DNA of 64,000 nucleotides from contig CAWJRN010000018.1 of the NCBI GenBank assembly GCA_963845265.1, positions 1-64,000 of the forward strand, read 5' to 3'. A program made the translations under genes and the position numbers. The stretch comes from DYRB01 sp963845265. Its GTDB lineage: Bacteria; Pseudomonadota; Gammaproteobacteria; Chromatiales; Chromatiaceae. The notes below the pieces were generated by a model that did not search any database, was not told the origin of the DNA, and worked only from the letters and a program-made list of their open reading frames with translations. Every line of letters begins with the position of its first letter. The stretch's first letter is position 1. This document shows, piece after piece, positions 18,201-25,539 of this stretch.

Positions 18201-18356
18201 CAGAGAGCACTCGTCGGTCAGGGCCAGGGCGCCATAGCCCAGCTCCTCAGCACGCACGACCAGCTCCTCCGGGTGGGATGCCGCGGTGAGGAACGAAAAG
18301 TTGGAGCGGCAGTGGAGGGCCGCGTAGGACGGAGGCTTAGTCAAGGGGCGCACCAT
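15240..18356 (-). CDS. dnaE2: error-prone DNA polymerase III alpha subunit DnaE2 (ImuC)
   Basis: This C-family polymerase is associated with damage-induced mutagenesis. The 1038-residue protein has a PHP domain at the N-terminus (LHCRSNFSFL, ALTDECSLAGV), a palm domain with PDIDVDFEHQRREEV near residue 380, and the tau-binding/OB region at the C-terminus. The length and HCRSNFSFL start distinguish it from replicative DnaE1. A perfect LexA box ends 2 nt before the first ATG, so it is SOS-controlled. It lies alone: no imuA or imuB is upstream, which is unusual. The start at 18356 has no ribosome-binding site; a GTG or TTG a few codons later could be the real start. Confidence 0.93.
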   Translation of the reverse strand: MVRPLTKPPSYAALHCRSNFSFLTAASHPEELVVRAEELGYGALALTDECSLAGVVRAHLAAKDSGLHLIVGSELALTDGQRLVLLARDRTGYGNLAQLITLARRRAPKGGYRLEPGDLGACVELSLAGCLVLWLAEPDATPDLGRHLVEALPGRVWIGVTLQRRGGDRARLVGLRRLGAVCGLPLVAAMGVRMHGPERGPLLDILTGIRLGTRVEAAGEALDQNCEAHLHSPAELARFYPPDLLAQTARVAAACTFSLDELRYEYPGELVPPGESPAPYLRSLTLEGAARRWPGGTPQRVLDLIEHELTLIAELGYEPYFLTVHDIVAFARGRGILCQGRGSAANSAVCFCLGITEVDPARMQMLFERFISRERGEPPDIDVDFEHQRREEVIQYIYGKYGRDRAALAATVIRYRPRSAVRDVGKALGMAADQVDRLARGIHWWDGREVPAERLREAGLDPASPLVRRTLGLVQQILGFPRHLSQHVGGFVIARGELSRLVPIENAAMPERSVIQWDKDDLDALGLLKVDCLALGMLTAIRRALDLINSYRGTHLSMADIPAEDPAVYRMIQRAETTGVFQIESRAQMSMLPRLRPACFYDLVIEVAIVRPGPIQGDMVHPYLRRRQGLEPVTYPSEAVREALGRTLGVPIFQEQVIKVATVAAGFSPGEADQVRRSMAAWRRRGGMEHFRERLITGMLSRGYQRAFAEQLYQQILGFGEYGFPESHAASFALLVYVSAWLKHHEPAAFCAALLNSQPMGFYAPAQLVREARRQGVEVRGVDVRHSDWGCTLEQGSGPGARPEPALRLGLRLAKGLSRAGAERLVLARVAGPWGSMAELAGRAGLDRGDLKALAAADALAGLAGNRRLAAWQVAGLVAPLPLAPPPEEPHTLPLLAPPTEGDAIVGDYASLGLTLRRHPLALLRGHLARRRLLSAREIGQTPPGARVATAGLVINRQRPGTASGVTFVTLEDETGFVNLVIWRQVAERQRAILLGARLMGVEGEIQREAGVTHLVARRLQDYSGLLGRLTTKSRDFQ

Positions 18357-18358
18357 AA

Positions 18359-18374
18359 CTGTGTTTATACACAG
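18359..18374 (-). promoter_or_regulatory. LexA operator (SOS box) of dnaE2
   Basis: CTGTGTTTATACACAG matches CTG-N10-CAG with the near-palindromic arms of the gammaproteobacterial LexA site. It lies immediately before the first possible dnaE2 start codon (2-bp gap), so bound LexA would block transcription start or early elongation. Confidence 0.85.
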
Positions 18375-18729
18375 TATATGCGGAGCATCAGAGCTTCACC
18401 CAGGCAATGGACGCTGCGCTCCGGAACGAATTCCCGTAGGGTCCACTCTAGAAATCTAACAGGGATGGGCAGACCCCAAACGTTCGGGACGGGGTAACTA
18501 CCTCGTCCCGCGAGGAGACCTGCCGACGATTGCGAAGCCCCTAGCGAGGCTCCGCCTCAGACCGACGAAACATGGCCGCCCCCATCCCCCACTGATTACG
18601 AAGCTCCGGCTTCGCAACCAGGATGCCGGCAGCTGGCGGCTTGCGTGACTATCGCGACGAGGCTAACGCGGTTTCGCTCCAGCGATCACAGTGGCATGCT
18701 TGGCCGGACACCTGGACTGAGGAAGACGC
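18375..18729. other. non-coding spacer between dnaE2 and ggt
   Basis: I see no gene, terminator or strong promoter here. It probably holds the divergent promoters of dnaE2 and the gamma-glutamyltransferase gene. Confidence 0.4.
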
Positions 18730-20259
18730 ATGACCGCAAAGGGCGCAGTCGCCGCCGGACACCCGCACACCGCCGAGGCTGCCGCCCTGCTCCTGGAGGC
18801 CGGCGGCAATGCGTTCGACGCAGCAATGGCGGCCCTGTGCACGGCCTGCGTCGTGGAGCCGGTGCTGACGTCCCTGGGCGGCGGCGGGTTTCTCACCGCC
18901 CGAACCGCGGCCGGCGAGACCCGGGTCTACGACTTCTTCGTGCAGACGCCACGGCAAAAGCGCCCGTCGGACGAGCTCGAATTCTTCCCCGTGGTCGCCG
19001 ACTTCGGCGCCGCGCAGCAGGAGTTCCATATCGGGATGGGGTCCCTGGCGACACCGGGCACGGTGCGCGGCCTGTTCGACGTGCATCGCGAGCTGGGCAG
19101 CGTGCCCATGCGCCGCATCGTCGAGCCGGCGGTCGTGGCCGCCCGGGAGGGCGTTCCGCTCAACCGCCTGCAGGCATATATCTTCAGCATCGTCGCGCCC
19201 ATATACCTGGCGACCCCCGGGGCACGCGCCCTATATGCCAGTCCCGAGGACCCGCGGCGGCCCTACCGCGAGGGCGAGCACATGCGCCAGCCCGAGCTCG
19301 CCGATGCCCTGGAGGCGCTGGCAATCGAGGGTGATCGGCTGTTCTATGAGGGCGAGATGGCGGCGGCACTGGTGGCCCTGTGCGAGCGACAGGGCGGGCA
19401 GCTCCAGGCCTCGGACCTCGCCGGCTACCGAACTTGCAGACGCGCTCCGCTGCGGCGCGACTACCGGGGGGCGCGGCTTTACCTCAATCCCCCGCCGTCC
19501 TCCGGCGGCCTGCTGATTGCTTTCGCCCTCGCACTTCTGGAAGAGCAGGCCCCGGGAGAGGGCCCCTTCGGCGCCCCCGAGCACCTGCTGGGGCTGGCCC
19601 GCATCATGGAGCAGACCAACCTGGCGCGCCTTGCGGGTCCCACGGACGAGCAACTGCTGAACGACGACTGGGTGGCGCGCTACCGCTGGACCCTGGACGG
19701 CCGCCCCCTGGCAACCCGCGGCACCACCCAAATCAGCGTACTCGACGCCCTCGGCAACGCGGCCTCCCTGACCCTGTCGAACGGCGAGGGCTGCGGCCAG
19801 GTCCTGCCAGGCACCGGCATCATGCTGAACAACATGTTGGGCGAGGAAGACCTCAACCCGGACGGCTTCCATCGCTGGCGGGATGACGTGCGCGTCTCGT
19901 CCATGATGGCCCCAGCCGTGGCCGAGCATGCGGGGCGCCTGATCGCCCTGGGCTCGGGAGGCTCGAACCGGCTGCGCACCGCCATCCTGCAGACCCTCAG
20001 CAATCTGGTGGATTTCGACATGTCAGCAGCCGAGGCGGTCGCGGCGCCGCGTATCCACTTGGAGCGCAGCAAGCTCAGCATCGAGCCCGGCTTCCCGGCG
20101 GACGCCGTCCGCTTGCTCACGGACCACTGGCCGGAGCATCAGCTCTGGGATGAACCCAACCTATTCTTCGGCGGCACCCACACGGTGGTCTACGACGGCC
20201 ACCAATTCACTGGCGCCGGTGACCCGCGCCGCGGCGGGGCGCTGCGGATCGTACCCTGA
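18730..20259 (+). CDS. gamma-glutamyltransferase family protein
   Basis: This Ntn-hydrolase is related to gamma-glutamyltranspeptidase, which cleaves glutathione and other gamma-glutamyl compounds. The 509-residue protein starts with AAGHPHTAEAAALLLEAGGNAFDAAMA, the family N-terminus, and has LTSLGGGGFL. RGTTQISVLDALGNAASLT near residue 334 contains the Thr at which such precursors self-cleave into two subunits. GSGGSNRLRTAI near 417 forms part of the active-site glycine loop. No signal peptide is visible, so unlike classic periplasmic GGT it is probably cytoplasmic. Its physiological substrate is unknown. Confidence 0.85.
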   Translation: MTAKGAVAAGHPHTAEAAALLLEAGGNAFDAAMAALCTACVVEPVLTSLGGGGFLTARTAAGETRVYDFFVQTPRQKRPSDELEFFPVVADFGAAQQEFHIGMGSLATPGTVRGLFDVHRELGSVPMRRIVEPAVVAAREGVPLNRLQAYIFSIVAPIYLATPGARALYASPEDPRRPYREGEHMRQPELADALEALAIEGDRLFYEGEMAAALVALCERQGGQLQASDLAGYRTCRRAPLRRDYRGARLYLNPPPSSGGLLIAFALALLEEQAPGEGPFGAPEHLLGLARIMEQTNLARLAGPTDEQLLNDDWVARYRWTLDGRPLATRGTTQISVLDALGNAASLTLSNGEGCGQVLPGTGIMLNNMLGEEDLNPDGFHRWRDDVRVSSMMAPAVAEHAGRLIALGSGGSNRLRTAILQTLSNLVDFDMSAAEAVAAPRIHLERSKLSIEPGFPADAVRLLTDHWPEHQLWDEPNLFFGGTHTVVYDGHQFTGAGDPRRGGALRIVP

Positions 20260-20582
20260 CCCGAGGTCCGCACAGCGGCAAAAGCCTGCGCATCCGTAGC
20301 GCGGGCACTGCGCTCCCCGCCCGCGACAAGGGTTGACCGTGAAAGTCGCGCCGGGCTTGTAGGGTGCGGTGAGGGACGAACCGCACCGCTGGGCTGGCAC
20401 AATGCGTCGTTCGGTTCGGTGCGGTTGGCAACCTCAGCACACCCCACGCCCTTTATGTCCCAAGGTGTCTGCGAGCCTACATCGCCGCCAGCGTCGAAAA
20501 TGTCTGGTTCCCAGGGGCTGACTTCGCCGCGCCCCGCCTCCATATCGTGGCGACTGAAACGGTCTATAGAGGAGCCCGCCCC
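20260..20582. repeat. spacer with a GGTGCGGT/ACCGCACC stem-loop repeat
   Basis: No gene is visible. At 20359-20387, GTAGGGTGCGGT-GAGGGACGA-ACCGCACC forms a stem-loop whose loop matches repeats at 15034 and 25228 while its arms differ. Confidence 0.55.
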
Positions 20583-22799
20583 ATGGTGACCGCGACCTAT
20601 AACCTGCCGATTGACAAGGATGACAACCGGGCCGCCGTAGACCATTGGCTGGAAAGCCTGGCCCCTCACTACCAGGAGCCCGAGCGGCAACGACTGGCCG
20701 CCGCCTGCGACGCGCTGCTAACCTGCCGCGCCGGGCAGCACCTGGAGACCGGCGAGCAGGCGGTACGCCACGCCCTGTCCACCGCGGACATCCTGGTGCA
20801 ACTGCGCATGGACCAGACGACCCTGTCCGCGGCCCTGCTCAATGGCTGCCTGGGCTTGGCCGGAGCGACCCAGGAGAGGCTCGCGGAACGCTTCGGGGCC
20901 GGGGTGGCCCAGATGGTCGCGGACCTGGCTCGGATCGACAAGATCGCCAATGTCGCTTCGGTGATCGCGGCCAAGGACCAGGCCGAGCACGAGGAGAACC
21001 TGCGCCGCCTCTTACTGGGCATCGCCGAGGACGTGCGGGTCGTCCTGGTGGTGCTGGCGGAACGTCTGCACCTGATGCGCGGCATCAAGGACCTGGAGGA
21101 TGAGCGGCGGCGCAAGATCGCCCTGGATACCCAGCGGGTCTATGCCCCCCTGGCCAACCGCCTGGGCGTCTGGCAGGTCAAGTGGGAGCTGGAGGATCTG
21201 GCCCTGCGCTACCTGGAGCCGGAAGAGTACCTGCGCATCGCCAAGCTCCTGGACGGTCGCCGCGAGGAGCGCCAGGCCTACATCGCCGACGTCATGGATC
21301 TGCTCCGGGCCAAGTTCGCCGAGGCCGGCATCCAGGCCGAGATCAGCGGGCGCCCCAAGCACATCTTCAGCATCTGGCGAAAGATGCAGCGTAAGGCGGT
21401 GGACATCGATGAGATCTTCGATCTGCGTGCCGTGCGCATCCTGGTCCAGGACGTCTCTGCCTGTTACGCGGCCCTAGGCATCGTCCACGGTACCTGGCGG
21501 CACATCCCCAAGGAGTTCGATGATTACATCGCCACCCCCAAGGGCAACCTCTATCGGTCCCTGCACACAGCGGTCATCGGCCCAGAGGATAAGGCCCTGG
21601 AGGTGCAGATCCGCACCTACGAGATGCACCGCCACGCGGAACTCGGCGTGGCCGCCCACTGGAGCTACAAGGAAAACAAGGGCCACGACGCCGAGTTGCA
21701 ACGGCGCCTGATCTGGATGCGCAACTGGCTGGAGCTGAAGGACGAGGAAGCGAGCGGGGGCGGCGAGGGGTTTGTCGAACACTTCAACGACGAGTTCGCG
21801 CCCACCCACATCTATGTGCTGACCCCCCAGTCCAAGGTCATCGAGCTGTCCGTCGGGGCGACGCCCCTGGACTTCGCCTTTTCCATCCACTCGGAGGTCG
21901 GGCTGCGCTGCCGCGGCGCCCGGGTGGACGGGCGCATCGTCCCGCTCAACCAGGCCCTGCAAAGCGGCCAGCGGGTGGAGATTCTGACCCAGAAGAGCGC
22001 CACCCCGAGCCGAGACTGGCTGAGCCCCCACCAGGGCTACCTCAAGACCGCCCGAGCCCGTAACCGGGTCCGCCAGTGGTTCGCCCAGCAGGACCATGAT
22101 CTACACGCGGCCCAGGGGCGGATCCTGCTGGAGCGGGAGCTGGCCAAGCTCGGCATCGACGAGAAGCCCCACCTGGACCCCTTGGCCCCGCGCTTCAACT
22201 TCGCCAGCGGGGAGGATGTCTATGCAGCCATCGGGCGCGGCGACCTGGCGGTAGGAGTGGTGGCGCGCCAGGTGGGCGAGCCCAAGGGAGAGGCCCCCAA
22301 GCCAGAGGTGAAGATCAAGGCCCCGACGCAGCCCAAGCCCGGGGCACGTAGCGAGGTGGAGGTGGAGGGGGTGGAAGATCTGCTCACCCACATGGCCCAT
22401 TGCTGCAAACCGGTGCCCTCCGACCCCATCGTCGGGTTCATCACCCGTGGCCGCGGCGTGACGGTGCATCGCGCCGACTGCGCCAACCTAAGGGCCCTGC
22501 CGCCGGCGGAGCGCGAGCGGCTCATCGACGTACGCTGGACGACGGAGGCCCCGGACACGGCCTATCCTGTGGATCTCCAAATCCTGGCAGTCGATCGCAA
22601 GGGTCTGCTGCGGGACGTGTCCTCGGTCATCGCCAACGAGGACCTAGCCGTGGTCGGGGTCACCACCCACTCCGACAAAGACAACGATACCGCCACCATG
22701 CGCTTCACGGTGGAGGTCCGCGATGCGGAGCAAATGGAGCACATCCGATACAAGCTGTCCCAACTGCCCGGGGTGATCGAGGTGCGAAGAGGAAACTGA
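20583..22799 (+). CDS. relA: (p)ppGpp synthetase RelA
   Basis: This RelA/SpoT-family long enzyme makes the alarmone (p)ppGpp on stalled ribosomes. The 738-residue protein has a degenerate HD domain (HALSTADILVQLRMD lacks the intact HD pair, typical of RelA rather than SpoT). The synthetase domain spans about 190-370 (GRPKHIFSIWRKM, ATPKGNLYRSLHT). A TGS domain lies near 410 (HIYVLTPQSKVIELS), a zinc-finger region near 602 (HMAHCCKPVPSDPI) and a C-terminal ACT domain from about 660. The start at 20583 has AGAGGAG upstream; an ATG 36 bp earlier lacks one. Its ACT-encoding 3' end is duplicated, in diverged form, at 55821-56069. Confidence 0.95.
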   Translation: MVTATYNLPIDKDDNRAAVDHWLESLAPHYQEPERQRLAAACDALLTCRAGQHLETGEQAVRHALSTADILVQLRMDQTTLSAALLNGCLGLAGATQERLAERFGAGVAQMVADLARIDKIANVASVIAAKDQAEHEENLRRLLLGIAEDVRVVLVVLAERLHLMRGIKDLEDERRRKIALDTQRVYAPLANRLGVWQVKWELEDLALRYLEPEEYLRIAKLLDGRREERQAYIADVMDLLRAKFAEAGIQAEISGRPKHIFSIWRKMQRKAVDIDEIFDLRAVRILVQDVSACYAALGIVHGTWRHIPKEFDDYIATPKGNLYRSLHTAVIGPEDKALEVQIRTYEMHRHAELGVAAHWSYKENKGHDAELQRRLIWMRNWLELKDEEASGGGEGFVEHFNDEFAPTHIYVLTPQSKVIELSVGATPLDFAFSIHSEVGLRCRGARVDGRIVPLNQALQSGQRVEILTQKSATPSRDWLSPHQGYLKTARARNRVRQWFAQQDHDLHAAQGRILLERELAKLGIDEKPHLDPLAPRFNFASGEDVYAAIGRGDLAVGVVARQVGEPKGEAPKPEVKIKAPTQPKPGARSEVEVEGVEDLLTHMAHCCKPVPSDPIVGFITRGRGVTVHRADCANLRALPPAERERLIDVRWTTEAPDTAYPVDLQILAVDRKGLLRDVSSVIANEDLAVVGVTTHSDKDNDTATMRFTVEVRDAEQMEHIRYKLSQLPGVIEVRRGN

Positions 22800-23066
22800 G
22801 GAGCCTGATAACAGCGACCCGCTGCCGGGCATCTCTGTGAGGCCGCAGTGCCTGCCCGGGCCTTGTTTCCCGACCCTTGCACGATCCAAGGCCCAGACCG
22901 CCTGACCTGCCGGTCACGGCAAACCCCTGATATGCATGAGGTTATCGCTTGCCTTGACGGGGACCACTCGGGCCAGGCCGCTGGGCTCGCTTCGCCTCGC
23001 CGGGTCGCGCCGAAGGCGGGGCTCCCACAGGCAGCTCCCATCCCCGGATCACCCATAAGCCTGGGC
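22800..23066. other. non-coding spacer between relA and the first cbb operon
   Basis: I see no gene. The stretch ACCCATAAGC near its end is also present upstream of the second cbb copy, at the start of the conserved promoter region. Confidence 0.4.
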
Positions 23067-23120
23067 TTATCGCACAGATAAATTCTCCTGAGTTTTATTT
23101 ATCTCTTAATAAGCTAGAAT
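23067..23120 (+). promoter_or_regulatory. cbb operon 1 promoter with putative CbbR-type operator
   Basis: TTATC-N5-GATAA (23067-23081) overlaps a second palindrome, ATAAA-N15-TTTAT (23078-23102). TAGAAT (23115-23120) is a -10-like element. The same blocks with identical spacing occur at 56132-56185 although the bases between them have diverged. This conservation is direct evidence of function. That the binding protein is a LysR-type CbbR is inferred from the known regulation of cbb operons; no cbbR gene is in the window. Confidence 0.65.
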
Positions 23121-23244
23121 TCCCGCCCAGACAAGCACCTCAAGGGTCGCCAGACCGGGGCAGCGCTTGTCGGCTCTTGCGGGCCGCCGCCAAATCCCTG
23201 GGGCGGTCCGAACCCAAGCCAACCTTCCCAACCGAGGACTGAAC

Positions 23245-24663
23245 ATGGCAAAAAGCTACAACGCCGGCGTCAAAGAGTATCGCGAAACATACTGGATGCC
23301 GGATTACACGCCCAAGGAAACCGATATCCTTGCCTGCTTCAAGATCACCCCGCAGGCTGGCGTGCCTCGTGAAGAGGTTGCCGCCGCCGTTGCTGCCGAG
23401 TCCTCCACCGGGACCTGGACTACGGTTTGGACCGACCTGCTGACCGATCTGGACTATTACAAGGGCCGCGCCTACGCCATCGAAGACGTCCCGGGCGACG
23501 ACACCTGCTTCTACGCCTTCGTCGCCTACCCGATCGACCTCTTCGAAGAGGGCTCGGTGGTCAACGTCCTGACCTCGCTGGTCGGTAACGTGTTCGGCTT
23601 CAAGGCCCTGCGCGCCCTGCGCCTGGAAGACATCCGCTTCCCGGTCGCCTATGTCATGACCTGCAATGGCCCACCGCAGGGCATCCAGGTCGAGCGCGAC
23701 ATCATGAACAAGTACGGGCGTCCGATGCTCGGCTGCACCATCAAGCCCAAGCTCGGCCTGTCCGCCAAGAACTATGGCCGCGCCTGCTACGAGGGTCTGC
23801 GCGGCGGCCTGGACTTCACCAAGGACGACGAGAACGTCAACTCCCAGCCCTTCATGCGCTGGCGTCATCGCTTCGACTTCGTCATGGAGGCCATCCTCAA
23901 GGCCGAGGCCGAGACCGGCGAGCGTAAGGGTCACTACCTGAACGTCACCGCCCCGACCGCCGACGAGATGATGCGCCGCGCCGAGTACGCCAAGGAGATC
24001 GGCGCGCCCATCATCATGCACGACTACCTGACCGGTGGCCTGTCCGCCAACACCCAGTTGGCCCAGTGGTGCCAACGCAACGGCATGCTGCTGCACATCC
24101 ACCGCGCCATGCACGCCGTGCTCGACCGCAACCCGCACCACGGTATCCACTTCCGGGTGCTGACCAAGGTCCTGCGCCTGTCCGGCGGTGACCACCTGCA
24201 TTCGGGCACCGTCGTCGGCAAGCTGGAAGGCGACCGCGAGGCCACCCTGGGCTGGATCGACACCATGCGCGATTCGTTCATCAAGGAGGATCGTTCACGC
24301 GGCTTGTTCTTCGACCAGGACTGGGGCTCCATGCCCGGCGTCATCCCGGTTGCCTCCGGTGGTATCCACGTCTGGCACATGCCGGCCCTGGTCAGCATCT
24401 TCGGTGACGACTCCGTGCTGCAGTTCGGTGGCGGCACCCTGGGTCACCCCTGGGGCAACGCGGCCGGCGCCGCGGCCAACCGCGTCGCGGTCGAGGCCTG
24501 CGTCGAGGCCCGCAACTCCGGTCGCGAGCTGGAGAAGGAAGGCAAGGACATCCTCACCGCCGCTGCTGCCCACAGCCCAGAGCTGAAGGCCGCGATGGAG
24601 ACCTGGAAGGAGATCAAGTTCGAGTTCGACACCGTCGACAAGCTCGACGTTGGCCACAAGTAA
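23245..24663 (+). CDS. cbbL: RuBisCO large subunit, form I (copy 1)
   Basis: The enzyme carboxylates ribulose-1,5-bisphosphate in the Calvin cycle as an L8S8 complex with CbbS. The 472 residues match form I (probably IA) length. Active-site elements are intact: TIKPKLGLS (catalytic Lys), GGLDFTKDDEN (carbamylated Lys and Mg ligands Asp, Glu), HIHRAMHAV, and loop 6 GTVVGKLEGDR. It is preceded by a ~125-nt leader and followed by cbbS. From codon 26 on it differs from the second, interrupted copy at only three silent sites that I could find. This is the only intact cbbL in the window. Confidence 0.98.
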   Translation: MAKSYNAGVKEYRETYWMPDYTPKETDILACFKITPQAGVPREEVAAAVAAESSTGTWTTVWTDLLTDLDYYKGRAYAIEDVPGDDTCFYAFVAYPIDLFEEGSVVNVLTSLVGNVFGFKALRALRLEDIRFPVAYVMTCNGPPQGIQVERDIMNKYGRPMLGCTIKPKLGLSAKNYGRACYEGLRGGLDFTKDDENVNSQPFMRWRHRFDFVMEAILKAEAETGERKGHYLNVTAPTADEMMRRAEYAKEIGAPIIMHDYLTGGLSANTQLAQWCQRNGMLLHIHRAMHAVLDRNPHHGIHFRVLTKVLRLSGGDHLHSGTVVGKLEGDREATLGWIDTMRDSFIKEDRSRGLFFDQDWGSMPGVIPVASGGIHVWHMPALVSIFGDDSVLQFGGGTLGHPWGNAAGAAANRVAVEACVEARNSGRELEKEGKDILTAAAAHSPELKAAMETWKEIKFEFDTVDKLDVGHK

Positions 24664-24671
24664 CCAGCGCC

Positions 24672-24703
24672 GCCCTTTCAGGGCCCTATGGCCCTGAAAG
24701 GGC
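24672..24703 (+). promoter_or_regulatory. stem-loop between cbbL and cbbS (copy 1)
   Basis: GCCCTTTCAGGGCC and GGCCCTGAAAGGGC form a perfect 14-bp stem with a 4-nt loop, 9 nt after the cbbL stop. There is no U-run, so it is more likely an mRNA-stabilising or attenuating hairpin that sets the L:S ratio than a terminator. It is identical in copy 2 (60003-60034). Confidence 0.75.
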
Positions 24704-24747
24704 CCCGAACAGGTTTCCTAAACGAACACAGACCGAGGTTTATCCCC

Positions 24748-25104
24748 ATGAGCGAAATGCAGGACTACAAGTCCAGCCTGTCCGATACCGGCAGCCGTAA
24801 GTTCGAGACCTTCTCTTACCTGCCCCCCATGGATGCGGCCCAGATCCGCAAGCAGATCGACTACATCGTGTCCAAGGGCTGGAACCCGGGCATCGAGCAC
24901 TGCGAGCCCGAGAACGCCTTCCAGAACTACTGGTACATGTGGAAGCTGCCGCTGTTCGGCGAGACCGACGTGGACGCCATCCTGGCCGAGTGTGAGGCCT
25001 GCCACAAGGCGCACCCCGACAACCACGTCCGTCTGCTGGGCTTCGACAACTATGCCCAGTCTGCCGGCGCCTCCATGGTCATCTTCCGTGGTAAGGCCGT
25101 CTGA
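24748..25104 (+). CDS. cbbS: RuBisCO small subunit (copy 1)
   Basis: The 118-residue small subunit of form I RuBisCO caps the L8 core. It has the family features FETFSYLPPMD, GWNPGIEHCEP, YWYMWKLPLFGE and HVRLLGFDNYAQ. The start MSEMQDYK at 24748 fits the family; an in-frame ATG 60 bp upstream lies within the intergenic hairpin and is rejected. The second copy at 60079 appears identical. Confidence 0.97.
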   Translation: MSEMQDYKSSLSDTGSRKFETFSYLPPMDAAQIRKQIDYIVSKGWNPGIEHCEPENAFQNYWYMWKLPLFGETDVDAILAECEACHKAHPDNHVRLLGFDNYAQSAGASMVIFRGKAV

Positions 25105-25147
25105 TCGTTTTTCGCTGTCGCGAAAGACGGTGTATCAGGGATGAAGA

Positions 25148-25182
25148 AGGCCCCTGCTCCTGTATGGGGGCAGGGGCCTTTG
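25148..25182 (+). terminator. rho-independent terminator after cbbS copy 1
   Basis: AGGCCCCTGC and GCAGGGGCCT form a 10-bp stem followed by TTTGTT. A smaller hairpin (CGTTTTTCGC/GCGAAAGACG) lies just before it. It probably ends most cbbLS transcripts before cbbQ. In copy 2 this strong stem is not preserved. Confidence 0.75.
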
Positions 25183-25329
25183 TTCGTCTGCTGGTTCCCG
25201 GGCTTCGTGATTGCGTAGGGATCCGGCGTAGGTTGGGCTGAGGAACGAAGCCCAACGCGGGGAGCGGCATAGCCTGAGGGACCTTGGGCCTCCTTCGTCC
25301 GCCCAATCTACAGATTGCGTGGGGGGAAT

Positions 25330-25539
25330 ATGGGACTCGTCAATGCACTGCTGCTCACGAACCCCCGCAAGACCGCACTCAGCCCCGTTGAGGTCGAGGC
25401 CCTTGCCGACACCGGGGCCGTGCACCTGAGCATGCCCGACCACGTCAGGATTCAGCTCGAACATCGCAACCTCAATCGCCAAGTAGCCGTACCGGCAGGA
25501 ATATCCACATGCCAGACATCGACCGCAGCCAGTACCTGA
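25330..25539 (+). pseudogene. retropepsin-like (clan AA) aspartic protease, 3' truncated
   Basis: The frame starts MGLVNALLLTNPRK and contains EALADTGAVHLSMPDHV, in which D-T-G-A is the aspartic protease active-site motif. The paralog in locus 2 runs on for about 120 residues to a second conserved part. Here similarity stops after about 57 residues (QVAVPAG) and the frame ends in the cbbQ start region. The 3' half is thus deleted. The preceding GGGGGG is a possible ribosome-binding site. Any role with RuBisCO is unknown. Confidence 0.7.

Noticed and set aside
17382..18497. 371-codon open frame on the plus strand inside dnaE2
   Set aside because: It is Gln/Ala/Gly-rich antisense of a clear polymerase gene.
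20547..20582. Upstream ATG for relA
   Set aside because: It lacks a ribosome-binding site, whereas AGAGGAG precedes the ATG at 20583, and the added residues are not family-like.
23140..24201. 353-codon minus-strand frame opposite cbbL (also 58594-59532)
   Set aside because: It is antisense of a highly conserved gene in codon-biased sequence; its conservation between copies simply follows cbbL.
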